Made by a program: the position numbers and the translations under genes
In this document: positions 56,548-64,000 of the stretch, piece by piece
Position numbering within the stretch: the stretch's first letter is position 1
Layout of the letters: every line of letters starts with the position of its first letter
Source of the DNA: Phycomyces nitens
Taxonomy: Eukaryota; Mucoromycota; Mucoromycetes; Mucorales; Phycomycetaceae
DNA length: 64,000 bases
Direction of reading: 5' to 3'
Assembly: GCA_022702545.1 (NCBI GenBank)
Contig: JAHRBC010000003.1
Coordinates: forward strand, 1,860,001-1,924,000
The notes under the pieces: model-generated
What the model saw: the letters and a program-made list of their open reading frames with translations, nothing else
Databases searched by the model: none
What the model was told of the DNA's origin: nothing

Positions 56548-59500
56548 ATGTTCAAAACGTATGCAAAGGATGCTCCTAAAAATATAGTAAAATCGCAGAA
56601 GATTTGGTTGACCTTTGGAATGGGAAACGGTTGATTTCTGTAGAACTAGCCATCAGCAATCACTAGAGTACAATCACACCAAACCTCTCAAAGCAGCATC
56701 AAAACGATACCGTTTCGCAGAAAACCAAAAGGATGATTGCTGGACAAAGATTAAACATGACGATCCATCAAGTCCTCTTGCGATCCAACTGTCCAAGAAG
56801 ACTTCTTCTGAGGATGATACCGACATTTACAAGGCTATACTCGAGTACCCAAAGAAAGATACAGACTTGACTTTGGATGACTGGAGAAGTATATTTGATA
56901 ATCCGTGTCTTCGCTTGCTTTGTAAGTACTGTGTATATAAGCTATCTCAAAGAAGCCAATGGTTCGAAGCTATACGATAGGGGATCAGCAGGTAGAAAAC
57001 CACACTGTCCTCAAAAGACCTAGTACACACACATTTATTGTTCACAAAAAACACAGAGACTACAGGCAAGTAAAAGAAGTATTGAATAAGAACAAGATGG
57101 CTGATACAGCATTCCAGTGGAAAACTCAGTGACCAAGTGTGGGTCGAAAAGTCGATCAGAAAGAAGAAGAGTCTAAAGTTCATATCAGCCCCTATACCAG
57201 ATTCTTCTCAATTTGGATATTCCAATGGGTCCACAAGCTCTTGTTTGATGATGGGATGTACGGTTCAACCAGAAATGTCTCATTCTTTTGTAGGTGGTCG
57301 AGTAACACTTTACTATGAGCAAAGCAACAGAACCACCCCTACTCGTTCTCCAGAGACATATCTCATATCGCTATTAATCTCTCTGTTCACAATATTTGAT
57401 AAACACGGCTCACCTCCGTATATCCAGTACATGGATAACATTATCCTGGAGAATAACCACTATGATACAGACAGCCACATCTGGAAAGCTGTCTATAAAA
57501 CACAGCCCGTGGAGGATCTCTCAGCCTCAGTTGGCAGTATCACAATACGATCCAACAACCACTCCCAGTGGAATTCCCATTTAGTTGACAGATCCACATC
57601 TTTACCTCTAGCCTCTTTGCACCACAAAAACTCCTTCATGACCTCTTCACTCATGTTCTCTCGCACAAAATCATTTGGAACTCACCCGCTTGCCTATTCA
57701 CCCGAAACTCATGCTCGCCAAGCTTCCTCTGCTACAGCACCACATTCATCTTCCTGGCAGGGAAATACAACAGAATTGTCTTGGGAAGGTGGCTCATTAG
57801 GATCCCATGGGGATTTAACATGCTTGGAAATTGCAATTGAGAGAGAAAGATGGTTCAGAGGCCATGGTTTGGATCTAACGGTCAAGGTGGAATCTACGGG
57901 CTCGGATACTCCTAGCTCTCGGGATCTATCTGACAGATACGCACACCTATGTATACGCTATTTGAAACATCCCCGTGAAGATCGCTACTGGATAAGCATA
58001 TCGCACCCACCTCAACTTTCAGATTATTTAATGGATCAAGCAGACGGATCATCCAAAGATTCCTTGGATGATATTGACCAAGACATTACGGTTACACTTG
58101 AACTTGCAGAGAATGAAGAAGTGGGTCCTGATCAGTTTTTATTAAACGGAAATGTCTGGCCAATACGTACATGTAATCCTCAGACATACAAAGGATATAA
58201 CAGTAGCAGTAGCAGCAGTAGCAGTAGTAGCAGTAGTGAGACTGAAACTGAGGGCGAGTCAGACGAAGACGAAGACATGTTTGTAGATGGGATGGAAGAA
58301 ATTGGACCAGTTGTAGCAGAGGTACCAGTCTCTTCTGAATCTGACCTCAAATATATTCCTGTTGATAAACCGTCGCAAGTATACATGTTTGTGCTCAAGT
58401 TAGATTTACTTTTTTGTTAATCTGTTTACTACTCTACAGTGAACCTAAACCAAGAATAACTGTACCCGACATCTTTCCAAGTACTCCACATGTTCCTACT
58501 ACCGACCCACCAGCCGTTTTAAAAGCAAACGCATATCTTGATACTCTCCTTGATAGTACACAATGGAAGATAGTAAAAGAGCCAGCAGATATCAATGACA
58601 ATATCACCATAAAACATATGGAGATTCCAGGGAATTCTACAGGCGTATTTCTCAGTCAATCGACATGGCAAGACTGTAGTATATGGGATGCAAAGGCTGT
58701 TTTTGAGTGTGTAGGAGCGCAAAAAATATGTAAGCCATAGGTAAACCCACCAAGAGACCATTTCCTTATACAAGAAATAACCATAGGGGACAACACACTA
58801 GAAGACAATGTGTTTCTCTATGGTGTGTCGCCTACGTGCTCTTTGTGGCAAACAAAGATTAAAGGAAACTGGACACAAAGGTAGGATCAAAGATTCGTTT
58901 AAATAAATTTTTAAAAAAAAAATTGGTCGCAGTACAAGAAAGTAAAGTATTTATAATCAATATAGTGCTCTAGAGTATATTACGCTTTACGCTCAATATG
59001 TATCCGCTGGACGTATAGACCTGTGTGCTACTTCGTACTCCAATGATTCATACAATCATCACCCACTCCCAAAAGAAAAGCGAGGAGTGACAAGAGCATC
59101 GATTGATCTTGCTGGCTGGCGCATTGAGCGTATTTCACCCTCGAATATTAGTGTAAAGTACGTTCATCAAGCTGCACAACAAGGCTGGGTACCCCCATGG
59201 CTTGTTCAAAAATCACTCCAGAGTCCCATTCTCAACCAAAAGGCTCGTTTCTTCTTTGAAGAGTTTGGTGCTCCACCGAATCTTGAGAGCCTAGTCTGTG
59301 GAAAAAGGCTACTAGTTCATTATGATCATGAGAAAACAACATGGAGAGCTGAATATTCTCGCCCATCTCTTCCATCAGATACTGCTGAACACACGCTGGC
59401 AGTTATTCGACTAGATCATCGCCGTTGGGCTAACGGGCAATACCGAATTGTGGTAGACCCACCACCCTCGAGTACCAAAGTCATAAAGCGGTGGAGTGAT

Positions 59501-62192
59501 CCTTCTGGTGTCTGGCTCAAAGTCGAACATGAAGAGGAATTCATAATCCCACAGCGTGGAAAGATTTTGATTATTATCAAACCTCAAGAAGAACCAGGGC
59601 TGACACTTAATGGATCGACACTAGAGATTGAAGAAGAAGAGGTTGTGTTTGACCAAATAGAAGTTGTGGATGATATAGATGACCATGAAACTGAACCCAT
59701 AGAGGCCCTGGTTGTTAAAGATCAAACCATCGAAGCAACCAATCGAGAGTCAGAAGAGACGCCTGAAAGTGCCCTTGCAGCCCTTGGAGAAGCACCTGTG
59801 GATCAGTCCAACGTAGCAATACAACTGCTCAAGCAAATAGGCGACCAAGAGTTTGGGTGGACCTTTATTGGAGATAAGAATGGGTTGAAAATCAACAAAA
59901 GACAGGGTGAAAAACTACCACAGGATTTAAAGACACCTCAAACAGAAGTAGGAGAATCAGAAGGTGGTTCATCGGATAAGACCTCCAAACTCAAAGATAA
60001 ACTCAAGATTCATGAGCCATTTATGATATACAAGGCATCCAAGGTGATTGAAGGCTTTTCATTAGAAGAGGTTGCCTCTGTGGTGACAGATCTAGGCAAT
60101 CTGCGCAAATCATTTGATGAATCTGTGGAATCCACCGAGATAGTCAAGCATGTCAAACATGGCTGTAATATTGTTCACCAAACGGTGAAATCACTATTTC
60201 CTTTCAAGTAAGTTTTGGTATAGATGGATTACTTGCAAGAGTTTAATAAATTAAAAATATATTATAGGTCGCGTGAAATATACCAAGTTACTTGTACAGC
60301 CACCGAAACACTCAATTCTGCCACAAACCCTTCTACTCAGCGTGTCTTGCACGTTGAATCCTCTCTTGTCAATTTCCCTGTATTTAAGAAGGCCAAATAT
60401 CCAAGAGGCCGAATATTCTTATCTGGGTGGATCCTTGAACCTATCGATCCTTATACAACCACAACTAACCATCCAATACCTTCTATTCGAGCCACATATG
60501 TGGTATCAATGGATCTTGGTCCTCCTATTCCATCTTATATAAGCAATTTCTTGGCCTCTGGTCTCTGTAAACAAGTACAGGCAGCAGAGTCGTATCTCAA
60601 GAAAAAGGGTCCTCCTCCTTTCCTTGTTCGACCATCGACTAGGCTTCTATTCGAAAACAATACTCTTGTGGAAAACCCGGATTCAATGCTCGAACAAAGC
60701 CAGATGAGATGGACCAAAATAGAGTCTGATTTTGACAAGTATGCACACCGTCTTAATGTATCATGTTGTCTTTGCCTCGGAAAACAACTGGATGCTGCCG
60801 AAAACACAAGCAAGAAAATAACTACCTCTTCTCTTTCTGTGCCGTCATCCTTATTTGGTCCTCATGAAAACCGTCGACCAAGTCAACCGAATATTGAAAG
60901 GCGCAGTTCAGTAGTCGGATTGGGGCTTTTATCTTCCAGTGGCCAAAGAAAGGTTTATGAAAATATCTCACCTATCTCTATGGGTATGGATACAGCCACA
61001 TATCTTCGCAAGTATCCAGACACGTCTGTAGTACTCTCGCATATTGTGCTGGATCTTGAGCGATATCCCAAAGGTTATGAAATCACTTGTCATCTAAATC
61101 GTCTATCCATAAAACAGGACCCCTTGGATATATCTGATCGACTGACTATTCATTTATCTAAGCTTGCTCCTGAACCATCTCATCTGATTGTAAACGAAGG
61201 AAAAAAGTCACCGAAAAAGCATTCCTTGGTTGTAAAGGTTCAATTGGCTGGACTCCTTTCTAGCTTGCAAGAATTGACCGAACTAGAGTATGACTTTCTG
61301 TTAACACTCGAACCAGTCAAGGATGAATATCTACAAAAGAGTGGCCCACATTTGACAGTTGCTGCAGTACTCGGCGAAGATGATGATCAGTGGGATGGAG
61401 TAATACTGGTTAATGGGAGGGAGGTAACCCTTGGCTCAGACATTAAAGTAAAGCATGAAGAAAAAACCAAAGATGCCACCATTGAAGACTTGGACGGACA
61501 AAAGTGTACCGATAATAATGATAATGGTTTATCTGATACCATTCCCAAAGATTCTGATGAAGATTCAGGTGGTCCAGGTGAAGTCAAGGATCCAACAATG
61601 GCACACTATGTAGGAGGAAGTGTAGTCGCAGCTGCCTTTGATGGTGTTTCGGCTGGTGTAAATGTAAGCTTTGGTTTGATATCCTTTCATGTGTACATAT
61701 TCTCATGTTTAATGATGGGTTCAAAAGGGATTCTATGCACACATGCCATTCAAGTTCCGTGCAAGTCCTTCTCAAATGACAACCTCTAGAGAAAGTATTC
61801 GCTCTGATGAACAAAACATGCATTCTAGTGGACTTGATAGACTCGGGTCTGGTTATACAGGAATAGCACAAGAGAGAACTTCGAGCCCTCAAGAAAGGGT
61901 TATTGAAAGGATCCACATGCTCTCTTTATCATCAATTGATGTAAACCCCGGATCTGTCAAGAAGATATTCTTGATTCTAATGATATGTGTATGTATTGCT
62001 ATCGTGTTGGCTCTTCTTATGCTCCAACCACTAGTCAGATCGTCCAACCAAGTAAGCCTAGGCACAGGATACTCTTTAGACGGTACTTTTGCATCAGTAT
62101 ATGACTCAAGCTTGATACATCGTCTATGGAGTATGCCCTGGTTTGGGAATTGGGAAATACAGATCATTGCTATTAGACGTAATGTAGTATGA
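56548..62192 (+). CDS. Tail-anchored protein with three START-type modules
   Basis: Exons: 56548-56921 (with a frame problem, see findings), 56981-57065, 57130-58398, 58440-58729, 58787-58880, 58966-60207, 60268-61663 and 61728-62192; about 1,735 aa. The donor at 58398 could instead be 58386. Three modules follow each other, each a START-like lipid-binding domain ending in a GxPP block (HGSPPYIQY, FGAPPNLES, KGPPPFLVR), then a beta-rich domain ending in an Asn-Gly turn (FLLNGNVWPI, LTLNGSTLEI, ILVNGREVTL). An Asp/Glu/Ser-rich linker with a poly-Ser run lies near 58,200. The C-terminus has one membrane span (IFLILMICVCIAIVLALLML) and a tail of about 60 residues. START domains bind sterols or phospholipids; a membrane-anchored multi-START protein suggests lipid transfer at a contact site, which is inference. 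The second intron is GC-AG. Confidence 0.78.
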
Positions 62193-62314
62193 TTTATCTG
62201 TGCGCTAAGAATAAGCCCATTAATAAATATTCAAATAATCCAACTACCCCTAGCACAATTTATTATATTGTGCTTAGCAGGAATTATTGTTACTTTTAAT
62301 ATTATATAACAGTT

Positions 62315-64000
62315 TCTATAAAACTGAATATTATAGTGTATTGCACAATATGCCTTGAAGCAACTAGTTATATCGGTAAAAATTTTGCGAGTAGCAAATA
62401 TACTGGAAAGTTTGCTATAAATTCATTTTTTGTAGAAGATATGAAGCAATAAATGTGGTTCTTTACCTAGCATTCCTAATCAGAACTACAAATGGTTCGG
62501 CGAAATGTTCTACTCAAAAACTTATAAAGCAAATATTTAAATATACAATATAGAATTTTGTACATGTAATGAAAATGTGCTAAAATATGTTTTCTTGAAT
62601 ATTATTATATATAGTATACAAGAAATAACTACAATATTTTATATTTGTAGAGTACTAGATGAATTGGCTTATATATGAATAAAAATATTATTGCAAAAAT
62701 ATCTTCAAATCCACTTTACCTTTTCAAACGATTAGACATATATTTTCTGATATGCCTTTTTTTTTTTTTTGAATTGGGGTTTCGGTGAAGTATACGCTAC
62801 ATTTTTATAAAAAATATATTTAGACAATACATGAACCCAGTCTACTCAGGCATATTGAGCATTGAATATGTAAAGAATATTATTAACATATTCTGCTCCA
62901 AATTCCTATTAAAAACACAATAAGACAATTATCGCGTGGTTGCAGATATCAGTATATAAGGCATAGTTTTATAATATTTTATATTTTTATATTAATAACT
63001 TTGACAAAAAGTACTTGGAGTCTGTTCGCTAATTAATAACTGATTATTTTACTTTATATACTGGGAAATAGGAATCCTCTAAAGATTTGTCTGTTTTTTT
63101 TTAAAAAAAAAGGAGTATATAGATATCAAATTATAGATTTTATAAAAAGCTATATAATGACATGCTTATATAAAAAGTATTAAACACTTTCTGACCAATA
63201 TACCGGTACATTTAGCCTTTTTATTCTTATTGATGTTGTACATATACACACATATATATGCATATATTAGTTAAAGTTGACCATATAAATATTGAATGAA
63301 AAATGTTATTTAAGAAATAAATAAATTGTACATGTGATTACATATCTATCTCTTCTGCTGTCTATTTGAATTGGTATATCATATTACTTGAGAGGATACC
63401 CTATATTAGTACCGGATATTTTTGTAAGCATAGATAGTGTACACAGTTAAAAAAATTGATTCAATTTATCTCGTTGCGAAAAAAAAATCATTGGTATAGG
63501 ATGTTGAACATTATTCTACCTCATACAATAGGGATGTACTACAAGACAACACCCGAAAAACGGGCAAAAAAGATATATTTAATCTAAATATTTCCGCAGT
63601 TTTTAATATATGAATTAAATGGAACCAATTCTTCACTGTGGCACCAACCGTTAATTAAATATGTTTCACCTGTGCTGAAAAGATACGTTTTTACTACCCC
63701 AACCCGTACACAGTACAGGAGTAGCTTTCCATCATATATGGGAATATTTTTTAAAGAACAGAATGTTTATGAATGTGCAATTGTGTTGTAGAATCTACTC
63801 AAACTTCGCAATCTTTACATTTATTATCAGCTACTTTACAGGCAATCAATCTTTGGGTAAAAATATATATAGCAGCTGATAATACTACAATGGCACATTT
63901 TTCTTTTGTAAAACTATTTGTCCTTGTGTATTGGTACTAATCTTTAACGACTCTTTTATGCAGATATTCTAACAATATTCACAAAACTGCATTACTTTTT
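62315..64000 (-). repeat. Long inverted repeat, right arm (runs off window)
   Basis: Reverse complement of 49,868-51,550. It begins about 120 bp after the START gene stop and is still matching at base 64,000. No gene; AT-rich. Confidence 0.93.

Noticed and set aside
58730..58786. In-frame stop in the START gene after AQKIC
   Set aside because: The stop lies in a 57-bp GT-AG intron; splicing gives AQKIWDNTLEDN, which fits the START pattern, so the gene is not broken here.
1..64000. CRISPR arrays, operons or bacterial-type elements
   Set aside because: The window is eukaryotic with spliced genes; no regularly spaced short repeats with unique spacers were seen.

Overview
The window is nuclear DNA of a filamentous fungus, most likely an early-diverging (Mucoromycota-type) lineage. 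The host genes are eukaryotic, with many short introns (mostly 41-150 bp, GT-AG, plus a few GC-AG), the background is AT-rich, and several proteins are typical of non-Dikarya fungi: a kaptin homologue, a multi-START membrane protein and a Ty3/Gypsy element with a short LTR. The species cannot be fixed from the sequence alone.

Left third (1-21,700) is ordinary gene-rich DNA. In order: the 3' part of CWH43 (GPI lipid remodelling, +); a BCS1-like AAA ATPase (-) and a KAPA-synthase-like BioF enzyme (-), 42 bp apart; a small cyclin-fold protein (+); an unidentified coiled-coil protein (-); the tRNA-binding cofactor ARC1 (+); an eight-repeat Pumilio/PUF RNA-binding protein (+); adenine phosphoribosyltransferase (-); and cytosolic isoleucyl-tRNA synthetase (-). 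ARC1 and ILS1 both serve tRNA charging, but nothing here suggests co-regulation.

The middle (21,700-39,000) is gene-poor. It holds Tc1/mariner transposase relics, an unidentified partial gene between two of them, and diverged direct repeats around a GC-rich island. These are followed by a PPxY membrane protein, a type II phosphatidylinositol 4-kinase (LSB6/PI4K2) and a 13-exon kaptin (KPTN) homologue. The last two are convergent, with 29 bp between their stop codons.

The right third (39,000-64,000) is a repeat-built region. An apparently intact Ty3/Gypsy retrotransposon (39,269-44,570) has 328-bp LTRs that I read as identical. It sits inside one copy (A) of a composite repeat made of an old 169-bp solo LTR, a tRNA-derived SINE-like unit and a decayed Tc1 transposase. 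Copies B (51,630-53,725, inverted) and C (54,436-about 56,130) follow. A and B form an inverted repeat around a ZIP zinc-transporter gene. B and C form a palindrome centred near 54,080. A separate AT-rich inverted repeat of at least 1.68 kb (49,868-51,550 and 62,315 to the window edge) encloses B, C and a long gene for a tail-anchored protein with three START-plus-beta-domain modules (56,548-62,192).

Exon models were made by hand from splice consensus and reading-frame continuity; no alignments or searches were run. Homology statements rest on recognising motifs.
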